NCBI GenBank assembly: GCA_019279435.1
Contig: JAAALK010000286.1
Span: 48,308,289 to 48,372,288 of the forward strand
Length of the DNA stretch: 64,000 nt
Reading direction: 5' to 3'
Source of the DNA: Zizania palustris
Taxonomy: Eukaryota > Streptophyta > Magnoliopsida > Poales > Poaceae
Shown here: in pieces, positions 10,301 through 22,300 of the stretch
How positions within the stretch are numbered: position 1 is the stretch's first letter
Layout of the letters: every line of letters starts with the position of its first letter
Translations under genes and position numbers: made by a program
The notes under the pieces: model-generated
What the model saw: only the letters and a program-made list of their open reading frames with translations
What the model was told of the DNA's origin: nothing
Database searches by the model: none

Positions 10301-13300
10301 GCAAAGACTCAAAGTTAATGTTTTTGGAGTTGCGGGTGCTTTTGGATTTCTATAAAGCACTGGGGAACCAAAATTATATTTTCTCCCATTGTTTATTTTC
10401 CTCTGAAAATGTATTCCTTCTTGGCAATTTATGTGCACCCTTCACACTATTCTTATTATTCTCAGGGTTCTCTTGAGTCTATTTCAATTGGTGAAATAAA
10501 ACTAAGTTTCCGCAAGTCATTGGTCAAACTAAGTTTTGGCTTCATATCCAAAGATCCAAAGCTGCAGTTGCTCATAAATGATCTTGAAATTGTAACAAGA
10601 TCATCCTCACAAGGAAAAAAATTAAGCAAGTCAGGAAAGTCTCGCTCCACAGGAAAAGGGAAATGGTTGGTAACTTCAAGCATGGCTAGACTTTTGTCAA
10701 TATCTGTGACAGATCTGCTTATCAAGGTAACACTTTGTCTCGATAATTTCTTATCATCCAAAATTTTGATTTGCCTTCAGATGCAAGTTCTCTTCTTTCT
10801 AAATGTGCCATACTGACATGCTTAAAGTGCTTAGATTTTCTTGAGAAAGTAACATGAGCAAGATTAGACGGTAAAAATACCTCAAATTGCTTATCTTTGT
10901 TCAAAATTTTGAATGAATTACATTATGTGTTGGACTGTTGGTCAATTCTGAAAGTTGTGTCCTGATGGGTATTGTATATTGAAGAAAGGATTGAAATAAA
11001 AGAAAGGGGATCCATACTGGGAATCTGGGATCTAGAGCAGTGCTAGCTGCCGTTAATGCTGGACTTCCATTAGTTGTCTTCCCTGTTGGCAGATGTGACT
11101 TGTTAAGTTGTTGCTGTCTGTTTTTTGTCTCTCACGTGCATGAACTTTTGAGCGGGAAGTGCCCATGCTCTGTAGAGGCCCTAAAAGGACATGGACATAT
11201 GGTTGGGTGAGGGCTATGGGCCATTATAGGTAGGGATGGCAGTTTGGCTTGGGGCTCGCGAGCCAGCTCGGGCTCGGCCGAGCCGAGCCTGGCTCGGCTC
11301 GTTGTGCCATCGAGCCGAGCCGGCTCGCGAGCCAGCTCGTTGGCTCGGTCACCAGCACATGGAGTGAATCCGTCCCTCTATCTAGCGCATAAAATCGTAG
11401 ATTCGTGGGCAGTGGACAACATCAAATCGCGTATTTGCGTCATTGTGTGAGCACTGAGCTGTGAACACCGGACACCGAACACATCTCTCCCCTCCTGACG
11501 GTTGGCGCCACTGATGCCCTCAATGACTAGCGGTCCCTAGCCCACTACCCCTGCCGACCACTGTCACTACACTTGGCGCTGCAGCTTGATTTTATGAGAG
11601 AAATGAGTACCCCACGATACCACTTTCTAAGTTACAAGATTACAATCCATTGAAAGAGATTGAAAAAGACAAGTGGATAGTGATACTACCGAGCCGAGCC
11701 ATAATTTTGGCTCACTAAGCTGTCCGAGCCGAGCTTGGCTCGGCTCGCTAAAGAGGTGGATCGACCGAGCCAAGCCTGGCTCGGCTCGTTGCCAGCCCTA
11801 ATTATAGGGCCTTGATTTATCAGGACCATATCTCAGAGTACTGGAGAAGCATTCTTCATTTTTAACTTCTTGATTTAAGTAGAATATAACCCAGTATTTC
11901 TTTGATATATATAGTTGATTTGGAGGAGTATCAGTGCTTCATAATTACTGACCCCTTGGTGGGCCATATGGTATTTGCTTTGAATAACCTTGTTAGGCTG
12001 ACATGAATAGGCATATGTTCGTAGAATCTCCTAAGAGGAACGTAGAGGGTCATGGACTCATGGGGTTAATTCCTAGGAGGAAAATGGTGCAAGGCTGGTA
12101 AGCTTGGAAAAGGAAGAACTGCAAGCATGCTTGATGCTTAAAGATGTCTGGAGTCACTTGGATAAATGAAGCATGCTGGCAAATTATCTGTTTTTCAATG
12201 AGTGGCGTGAGTTTGGACCTTTTAAAATTGGACCCCCCAAAATATTGTGTATTGATTGCATTGGACATTGAATGTTGGATGTTTAATTTGATAGTTGTGG
12301 ATGCCTAAGGGAGAAGTAGTTGGGAGATGTGAGCAAGAATTGAGATTGCATGAAAGCAGGAGCGACATGGAGTGAGAAAGGTATTGGGCTACCTTTTCAA
12401 GGCCTGAAATGTGGGGTCCAAAAGTTCAAATGGTTGTTGTATTCCTTTACTACTTTTAGGGTTTTTACTGTGGCTCTCGATACATGTACTTCTATGTTGT
12501 TTTAGTGCAAGATTCTTCTCTTGATCTGTAGCAAAAACATGTAATTGCCAAAAAAAGAAGTAATGGTTTAAGAAGTTTTGTGGAGCTTTGAGATGCTAGT
12601 CAGATTCATATGCATGTGTCACCATTTTAGCATGTAGCATTAGCAATTATCTGTTTAATTGTCAGTCTTCTGGTGATCTGTCCTCTATATGTAAATTTCT
12701 TATCCTGAAAAGCATATCAGCAGTAGGCATAATCCAACTGTAATGCTGGATACTTTTTCCCACTGGAAGCGTTGCACAGCTGAAATGTTGCATTTCCTTA
12801 GGTGTGCAGTGTGCACTGGTCCATGCTGTTACTTATGATTATTTTTATTTTACATCAATAATGTAGGTACCAAAAGGTGTTGTTGACATTAAAGAGTTGA
12901 ATGTGGACACATTTAAAATTGCTGGACCTAATCATATTCTTGGTGTCAAGTTACATCTTGTACCTTTGAATGTACACTTTGGAGATGTGGGGTTGGCTGC
13001 TGATCCACTTGGCAACTGTAATAATCTCGATGCTTTCCCGTCTGATCAAATATCTCCAGTTAATTCAGAGAAAGTTCTAGCTCCATTTGTTTGTGAAGAT
13101 TTGTTCATTACTTGTGACTTTGGCCATGAAAAGTAAGTCCTTTTGTTTCTGGTAACTGATATATTTGGGTTCACCTTGTGCCTTCGAGATCTTTAGCTTG
13201 CAAATTCAGAATTGAATAACAAATGATGTTACCAGTTTGTTCAAAGCACCTAGAGATTTCTATCTGACCTAGATATTCTGGAAGGGAGATTCAAATTAGC

Positions 13301-16300
13301 TTTCCAATCTCCCAAGAATTTTTATGTACAGTTAATGTATTTAATGCTTCAACATTATTTATCTTTTGTCTGTATTTAGTAGTTACAAATTGTTAGTGTT
13401 TGTCAGGGAGAGGGGTGTCAAAATTGTTAACCTTGAAGTGAAATGTGGGGATATTACTGCCAACATTGATGAAAGACTCTTTTACAAGAAACATACAATA
13501 CCAGAGGGCAATAGTGGTTCTGAGAATACTGGAGGTCCTGTCCTGGGTGCTTCAGCAATGAATATGTCATCAAAAAGCAAATCCATTCTACCATCATTGA
13601 AGAAACAGATCCTTGCATTTCCAGATAAGGTTTGTTACACTGAAAGTTTGAAGTGCGGATATAATCTTCAACCTGTGTGCAGACTTTAGTTAATTTGCTG
13701 CAATAATTTTGATTTGTGCTTGCAACCTGTGGTTTTGTTAGATGGCACCTGGAAGTCCACCTGTAGTCTTAAGTCGTATCATATATTTGCTTTTCTTTCT
13801 AAAACATACACATCGTTGCCAAACTAATATTTCGGTCTTTTAAAGAGACTATTTTCAGTGCTTAATATTCGCATTTAGCAGAATGTTTCTTCTTGGAAAA
13901 ATGAAAATAATAAGAAAACAATATGTCATCAGGTGAAGGAAAGATGATTTCTGCAGTCCTAATCGTATAGATGGGACCTGTTGGATACATAGCACTTCTA
14001 CACTTTCTAGAGAATGCCATGGTTTCAAATTCTGAATGCGTATCATTTTACATAAAACTGATGTTGGTGCAACAAAAACTGCAGTTTTACAAACCGTAGT
14101 TTGTCAAATTCTATTCTATTCTTTAGTTCTGAAAAATCCACTCAAAACCTCTTATAAAAATGAAGTGCTCTTGGTGACATGCTTGGTGTGCATGTCTTGC
14201 TGATGTTTTGGAAGCGCATGTGAACATTATGCTGGACAGCTGGAGATTCTCAAGCCTTAACTCTCAAGCTTATTATTTTTTTGGCAACATGTGTTGGGTC
14301 AGTGTATCATTGGCTATGACTGATGAATTTGTGACAATTTTGTTTATTTCTGATGTTCTCCAACATGTGAAACTAAAATTTACAATTCCTCTTTTCATAG
14401 TTGAAATCATTGAATGGACTATCCTTTAAGCCATTGGAAATTATATTTCTGTATCCCCTTTTGCTGTTTTTCTAAATTCTAACTATGTTGTTGTCTCTGC
14501 CTGAAAAGTTTTGCTAAAAATTGTGTTTGTTCTTTGGAAGATTAGCTTCAGTGTGCCGAAGCTTGATGTGAAGTTCACACACCTGGGTGAAGGACTTAGT
14601 GTTGATAACAATATTATGGGGATCCACTTTACTAGTGCCAAGTCCCTGCCACAAGACGATTTAGAGGAAGCTACTCCTCACTTTGATGTTCAAATTGATC
14701 TCAGTGAAATTCATGTAAATCTCTTATTACTTTATCTAATACCCATGCTATACTTATCATTTTCAAATCTTCATTTGGAACTTTTTACTTTTTTACCTTT
14801 CAGTTGGTGAGAGAAGGCTCTATTTCTCTGTTGGAAGTGCTTAAAGTTGCAGCTGGAGCTTCTTTGGATATTCCTGTGGATGTAAGAATCCTATACTTAT
14901 GTCGGTTGATAATTTCGCAGATGTCTTTGTCTTCAATAGCTATAAAATATTTGTTTCTTTCAGCCATTTCTTCCAATCAGAGCTGAGATTGATGCCAAGC
15001 TTGGTGGTACACAATGTAATCTTATGTTGAGCAGATTGATGCCATGGCTGCGCCTTCGTTCTTTGAAAAACAAAGGAATGAAGCTTTCAAAGGAGAACTC
15101 TCATCAAGGAATTTCTCAAACAAAGGAGATCAAGCCAATTATGTGGACTTGTACTCTCTCTGCTCCTGAAATGTCTGTCATGCTTTACAATCTTAATGGT
15201 TTGGTTTTGTACCATGTAAGTTTTCTCCATTCAACACAAGAATAGACCTGCTCTGCTTTCCAGTGATAGCATGTTGGAGTTGACATGATCCAACATACAT
15301 TCTTTTGGATATGACTTTTGTTGTTTACAAGCAGCATTTCTTTTTATAGGGATTTTGGCACTGAACGCTGCTGGTGTTCAGTAGTTTGTAGGCTTATTTT
15401 TAGTGCTTTTATGTGCTGTAAATACTTTCGCTAGAGGTCTGCCATGTATGAATAAGCTCTGTGTGTGTGTATGCTGGCTAAGTATTGGTATTATAGCCAA
15501 GCTCTCATTATGGGCCATGAGCATAATCACATATACAATTTACTTACCAGTTCTTTTTTATCTTTTACTTTCTGTTTTAATGGCTCTTATATTTGCACAA
15601 TAGGTTATATATTCCTCTAAGCTCAATTGCTTAGATAATTTGTTGTTTATCATTTATTAAGCTTACTGTCTACAAATGCTTTAACACTTTAACCGATGGA
15701 TGCCAACATTTTCTTCTTTTTGATTTGTTTCATTTCTTTCATTTCCCAGGCCTGTTCCCAATCATCTCATCTATATGCAAATAACATTGCAACTAAGGGT
15801 ATTCAGATACACACAGAGCTTGGTGAATTGCAAGTGCACATGGAAGATGAATATAGAGAATTTTTAAAGGAAAACATATTTGGTGTTGACACTTACTCTG
15901 GTTCTCTAATGCACATTGCTCGGGTAAGTCTTGATTGGGGATACAGGGGGGCTGAGATCCAAGATGTGGCTGAAACTAGCAGACTTGCACTTGTATTTTC
16001 CATTGATATCAGTGGCATATGTGTAAAATTTGGTTTTAAACATCTGGAATCTCTTGTGCTCAATTTGATGTCCTTTAGGACACTATTTACGAGTCTAACA
16101 TCCTCTCGTGGAAGGTCCAAAGAAAAGAGATTGGAGCATAAAGAGAAAAGGAGAATTAAAGGTGTGGAAATTTTGAAATTGAACATACAGAAATTCTCGA
16201 TTACTTACTGTGGTGATGCAAATGTAGTAAATATGCCTATTGCTGATCCAAAGCGTGTGAACTATGGCTCTCAAGGTGGTCAAGTAATTGTTAGTGTCTC

Positions 16301-19300
16301 TGCTGATGGCACACCTCGTTTGGCAAGTATAACTTCAGAACTACCAGGCAGGTCTTGCAACTTGATATTCTCTACATCTTTAGTTATCTCTCATCTCTCT
16401 GTGAGTATAAACAAGGAGAAAAAGTCAACAGAAACTGAGCTGGAACGAGTGAAGGCAATCTATGAGGAGGATATTAGCTCTGGTGTCAAAGTGACTTTAC
16501 TAGATATGCAGAATGCTAAAATTGTTCACCGATCTGGTGGCCTTCCTGATGTTGCTACTTGTTCCCTCTTTAGGGCAACAGACATCAATATCAGATGGGA
16601 ACCTGATGCTCATTTAGCACTACTCGAGACCTTCATCCGTTTCAAGTATTTCGTACATCATAACAAGGTCCACAACTCTGAGATGCCAATCAATGCTGAA
16701 GTTGGCAATACCAGTGAGAATGAAGTTGGCAGAATATCTACTGGTTCAGTAAAACCTCAGAAGTCTGACAAAAGAGGGTCAATTTTTGCTGTCGATGTAG
16801 AGGTTTTAAGAGTATCCGCTGAGCTTGCAGATGGTGTTGAAGCAAACATACATGTACAATCTATCTTTACTGAAAATATTAAAATAGGCGTACTGTCTGA
16901 GGGCCTTTCTCTGAGTCTTAATGGTGCCAGAGTTATGAAGAGCACACGCATACAAATCTCCTGCATTCCTTTTGGCACCACTAGTTTGCTTAATGCAAAG
17001 GTTGATGCATCATCCAAAAGAGATTGGGTTGTTCAAGGGTTAGATGTCCATATCTGCATGCCATATAGATTGCCATTGCGTGCCATAGAGGATGCTGTTG
17101 AAGATATGGCTCGTGCCCTAAAGCTTATCTCTACTGCCAAGAAAAATATGTTGTCTCCTGATGGCAAAGAAAACCGAAAAAAGGTTAAGTTTGGGGCCAC
17201 CAACTTTGGATCTGTAAAGTTTGTGTTACGTAAACTTACAGCAGAAGTAGAGGAGGAACCCATACAAGGTTGGCTTGATGAACATTACCATCTGATGAGG
17301 AACAAAATCTGTGAATTGAGAGTTAGATTGAAATTTCTTGATGAGGCTATATCAGGAAGTGTAGATCCTAACCATTGTAGCTCCAAGGGGAAATTTCTCT
17401 ACGATGGTATTGAGGTTGACATGCATGACACAACAGCTCTTCAAAAGTTGCGGGATGAAATCCATAAGCAAGCATTTCAATCTTATTACACAGCTTGTCA
17501 GAAAATGGTATGTGCAGAAGGGTCAGGAGCATGTTCAGAGGGTTTTCAAGCTGGATTCAAACCAAGTTCACGAAGAGCTTCACTTCTTTCACTTTCTGCT
17601 TCTGAACTTGATGTTACTTTGACCAGGATAGATGGTGGAGAGGTAGCAATGATTGAATTTATAAAGGGGCTTGATCCTGTTTGTCAGGAGAAAGACATAC
17701 CATTCTCCCGACTATATGGGAGTGATATTGCTGTGCTTGCAGGGTCCTTGGTCATACAATTAAGAGATTACACTTCTCCTCTATTTTCTGCAACCAGTGG
17801 GCAATGTCAAGGCTGTGTTGTGCTTGCTCAGCAGGTCAGGCTCATCAATCCATTCTTTTCTGTTGGGCATATTTATCCCAAGTTGTGCATGCCTGCTTAT
17901 AGCTTGTTATCTATCTCTGTTTCTTGTGAATTGTGATGCCATTTTGTTTCCTTTCTATGCCAGTACTTTGATAAGAATATGAGTATGCATGTTTGAAAAA
18001 CCTATGGTAACTGGCAGTGTAACACAGACAACTACTGGAGCTAGGATGGTACTAACTATTAGCCTATGGCATCACCCTAAGATAACCAAGTCAGCACTTA
18101 CTACTTACTAGATATTGGTTTATATTCCTTCACTTAACAGTTAACACTCATAATTATACATATCTGTTCTGCGGCTTCATGTGATTATTGGAGCTCCTCC
18201 TTGCAGCAGTGACATAGGCAACAGTAGGCAGTCCAGTACTAGAATTCTTGTGCCTGGTTATAAGTATACCTAAAGTTGTATTATTGAAACATTCATCCTT
18301 ATTCCTTTTATGTCTGATCACGTATAGCTCACAAGATAACTGTAAGTAACAGACCATAAAACTTGTGGTGATGGAATGTGAGATGTTACACTCCATTTGA
18401 CTGCTATTCAGAATTTCAGATACTACATATTACTAGCATAGTTCCCATGCATGAGATGTTACACTCCATTTGACTGTTATTCAGATACTACATATTACTA
18501 ACATAGTTCCCATGCATGAGATGTTACCCTCCATTTGACTGCTATTCAGATACTACATATGTCATTGTTAGGCTCACCCCACCTAGCCAATCCAACCATA
18601 AAACCTAGGCGTTATAGTGGGAGAGGTGGGGGCTTTTATCCATAGTCCAACATTCCCCCTACGGCGTGCGAGCCCGGCGTAGCCCGCAGCAGGTTCTAGA
18701 GGCCCGGCGTAGCCCGTAACAGGTCTCAGCACACTAGATAGGCGCAGGGGAAATCACGCAGCGGAAATGCGGAAATGCGTGGCCAGGGGGATTCGAACCC
18801 AGGACCTTGGCTCTGATACCATGTTAGGCTCACCCCACCTAGCCAACCTAACCATAAAACCTAGGCGTTATAGTGGGAGAGGTGGGGGCTTTTATCCATA
18901 GTCCAACAGTCATAAGCTGTGGGCCAGGGCTGCCAGGCCCAGGCTGTCACGAACCTCACCGGCAACGATGTCTCGCCGGAGTGGAATGTGACCTGGATGT
19001 TACACAGAGGAAGATAAACCAAGGAAAGGGGAAAGCAAAACGAAATTCTGATTCTATTCCTTCTTGTTCTCCTCATACATTGTGTATCCCCTACTTATAT
19101 AGTCATGGCTTACTTGGTTATCAAGCTTCTCACTAATCCCACTAATTATCTACTAATCATGCTATCTACTAATCATGCTCTAGATGATTCCTGACATTCT
19201 CCCCTCCTTAAAATATGGCTTGCCCTCAAGCCATGTACGTCTTCCCATGAAGCTTCTTTGACTCGAGGCACCGGTAAATTTCCTAGAACTTCTTTCGCAG

Positions 19301-22300
19301 CCTTAAAGCTTTGCTTTTGAAGTTATCTGCATTGCTCAGATTGATTCTTGTTGCTCTCTCTGATGCCTGATAGTAGTTTCCTACTGAGGATATGGTGTTG
19401 TAGATAAGAAAACACACATCAGACTTATCTAGTCCCACACTACTTGCTATGACGACACAAATAACCTTGACTTCCCCACCTTGCCATATGCCGTGTTCAC
19501 TGGTTAGCTGGCAATCCCTCTTGTCCCAGCGTATATGGCAACACACAAAAATATAGAAAATTCCTATAGCCTCAGGAATTCCAAGGAACCCTTCAATGTC
19601 TTTTAACATCACATCTTCTAATTGATATTCCTTCATTCCTGGTCTCGTTTGTCTCTTGAGCTCAGTCTGAATTGAAACAAGATCTGTATTCCTTCCATAT
19701 AGGATAAACAGAAGTGGGTTCTCATGAACACTGAAGCGATCCTGCAGAACTTGTGTAATTTCATCAGCATAAAGCATCATGTCAACCTGATTTCTATCCC
19801 CAAAAGAAGACAACAGTTTTACTTCACCCATTCACACAACATAGTTATCCGACAACCTTAGAATCAACCAAATTGGCTGGCCATATTCAAGCTGTAGTCT
19901 TCTGCCTTCAAATGTGCGTGACAAAATGGCATGTGCTCCAGATGCATTTGATCCCTTATTGCTGAACAAACCGTGATGCCTTCCTGACCTGTATCTGAAA
20001 GTTTGGTCACTAATAGGAAACTGCACTTTGCTTGAATTCTTTGTAGAATTATCTGAAGAAGCAGGCATTCCCTTCAATGACCCTTCTGATTTGGCCCTCA
20101 TCCACAAATTCTGATTTGTACCATCAATCGCCACTGAACAAAAATCTAGGAAATGCATTGGATGTTCTCTAGAATTCGTTGTACTGCGTGGACCACCAGG
20201 AGTTGCCTTCAGCTGAAACTCACTGAAGCTTTTGTGGTTATCATCATGAAACATTCCTTGGACTGAAGACCACCAATTCCAATTATGCCTCAGCTCGTCC
20301 ATGATTGGGTAGGCATGATAATGCAGTATATTCTGTCTCCAGAATCTGACAACACTTCCAATCCAGAACACTATCTTGCACCTCAATGAGTACCGATATG
20401 CAAACTCCAACACAAGCTCAATCTTGCCAATGCCTGGAATGCCATTTACACAATTCACAGAAGAATTTCCATGATCATTGTTGTTGCACCTTCTCCCTTT
20501 CCCTGAATATGTCTCGATCACCGGATTATCAAATGCCTCCAACACAAGCTGCTTGCATTTGTGCAGATCCAAGCTAATACAAAGTGGACCCCAAACTCTG
20601 CAGTACCTTCGGAAGGGACCAAGTACTTCCATTCCTGCATCCGTTTGATCCATCACCCCTTTTGTAAGAGTACACCCATTCAAGAAGGATCGAGGAGGTG
20701 GCCACGGCGGCGGTCTGCCTTGTTGCTTCATCTGCATGGGTGCTGCAACGGCTAGAGACGTCGTCAGGTGGGTCACCGTGGCATGGCGCTGTGAGCTACG
20801 CGCAGGGGCGCGGACCTGCGAGTGGAGTGGTGCGACGTGGCCCCGTGAGCGCCGTGGTGCGGTACTGAGGATGACGCGGCACGACGGGCGACAACGACGA
20901 TGAGGCGGAGGGGCGCGTGGAGGACGGCGACGCGGGCCATGGAGCAGACGGCCAGCGTGGCAGCGGTGGTGCAGATCTGGCTCCTTGGGCATGCGTCCGG
21001 TGGCAGCACCACGGATCCGGAGCAGGCGTCGTGGATCTGGAGCAACTGACGGCCGGGAGGGCATGGCTCGATCACTTCGCGCGTGTGCCGGTGGCGGTGC
21101 TTGTGGAGGGCCACGACGCGGGCCGCGGTGCGGACGACGATGTATAGGACGACGCGGAGACCAGCAGAGGCTGACAGTGGACCGGCAGTGGGGCGTATCT
21201 GGCGGTCGACGTCGTCGGAGCGTTCGTCGTAGTCGGATGCCTTGGCAGAGGCACACATGCCGTGGTGGTCGGTGGCGCAGACCTGGAGCAGCGAGGCGCG
21301 TCGACGATTGCGGGCGACGAAGCCGACGCAGTGAACAACGTGGAGCGGCGACGACGTCCGCGGCGACGACGGCGCAGACCACGGAGGAGTCGGCGTCGAC
21401 GGCACCGTCCACGGTGGAGTTGGTGGTGTCGTGGGAGCCGAGGTTGGGGGCGTCCTCCTCGGGAAGGGCCATAGGTTCGTCGTCATGGAGAAGCTTGCGG
21501 TGGTCGACAACATTGAGAGAAGTTGTATCCTCCAATTTTGAGATCATAATTTCGACCTTCCTTGTTAGTGCTGCTATGGCTGCCAACACCTTTTCTCCCA
21601 TCGCCATTGCTTTACCAGCCCAACAGCTCCTTGATTGGTTGAACCTAGCGAAAAGGATTTACCGATTCTAACACAGAATCGAACCAGTGGTAGAAATTTT
21701 ACCAACCAGTTGTTGCGCGTCTGCCCGAAATAGCTCTGATACCAATTGTCACGAACCTCACCGGCAACGATGTCTCGCCGGAGTGGAATGTGACCTGGAT
21801 GTTACACAGAGGAAGATAAAACAAGGAAAGGGGAAAGCAAAACGAAATTCTGATTCTATTCCTTCTTGTTCTCCTCATACATTGTGTATCCCCTACTTAT
21901 ATAGTCATGGCTTACTTGGTTATCAAGCTTCTCACTAATCCCACTAATTATCTACTAATCATGCTATCTACTAATCATGCTCTAGATGATTCCTGACACA
22001 GGCCCAACCCCAACAGTACTGTGCGGGTACTGCAGTGTGAACAGTACCACGTGGGTACTGTAGCAGTTAAGATTAGATTAGTTATTCTTTAAAATAGTAG
22101 ATTAGATTAGAGTTAGTTAAAGAGATAAAGTCTTGTAGGCTCTATAAATAGGGCGGTATTAAGCAACAATTAATGAATCAATGATCAATGAAGAAATAAT
22201 TAGTCTAATCTCTCGTCCCAGTGTTCTTCTCCCCAATCTAAGTCTCTCTCTCATCCCTAGTAGCCGTCGATCATGGATCCAAACCATGACAACATATTAC

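Larger units (their letters stand above)
18945..21998 (-). mobile_element. young LTR element carrying apparent captured gene fragments
   Basis: The element is 3,054 bp with 252-bp LTRs (18945-19196 and 21747-21998) that differ at a single base. It has a perfect 5-bp duplication CAGGC (18940-18944 and 21999-22003). On the minus strand the 5' LTR is followed by a TGGTATCAGAGC primer site (about 21733-21744), and a purine tract precedes the 3' LTR (about 19197-19215). The 2.55-kb interior has no recognisable protease, integrase or reverse transcriptase. It is filled by a long minus-strand reading frame with host-like sequence. The organisation recalls maize Bs1. Confidence 0.88.
18560..22291 (+). 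mobile_element. solo LTR split by two younger insertions
   Basis: The outer element starts TGTCAT and ends CCATGACA. It is flanked by a perfect 5-bp duplication ACATA (18555-18559 and 22292-22296). With the two inserts and their target duplications removed, about 325 bp of its own sequence remains (18560-18565, 18914-18944, 22004-22291). A TATA-like CTATAAATAGGG near 22143 fits an LTR promoter in plus orientation. No internal domain is present. Confidence 0.82.

Noticed and set aside
18379..18559. CRISPR-like array
   Set aside because: The units are contiguous with no spacers, in a plant intron; it is an ordinary tandem repeat.
18800..18825. tRNA-like GGTTCGAATCC / TGGTATCAGAGC motifs suggesting a tRNA gene
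   Set aside because: They are the primer-binding region of the SMART element; no cloverleaf arms are present.
19283..21607. A genuine NB-ARC resistance gene in a SABRE intron
   Set aside because: It is flanked by LTRs with primer site and target duplication, has an in-frame stop and an altered P-loop, and lacks the rest of an NLR; it is retroelement cargo.
21262..21671. Plus-strand frames opposite the GC-rich part of the captured segment
   Set aside because: Mirror frames of a GC-rich, arginine-rich region; no independent support.
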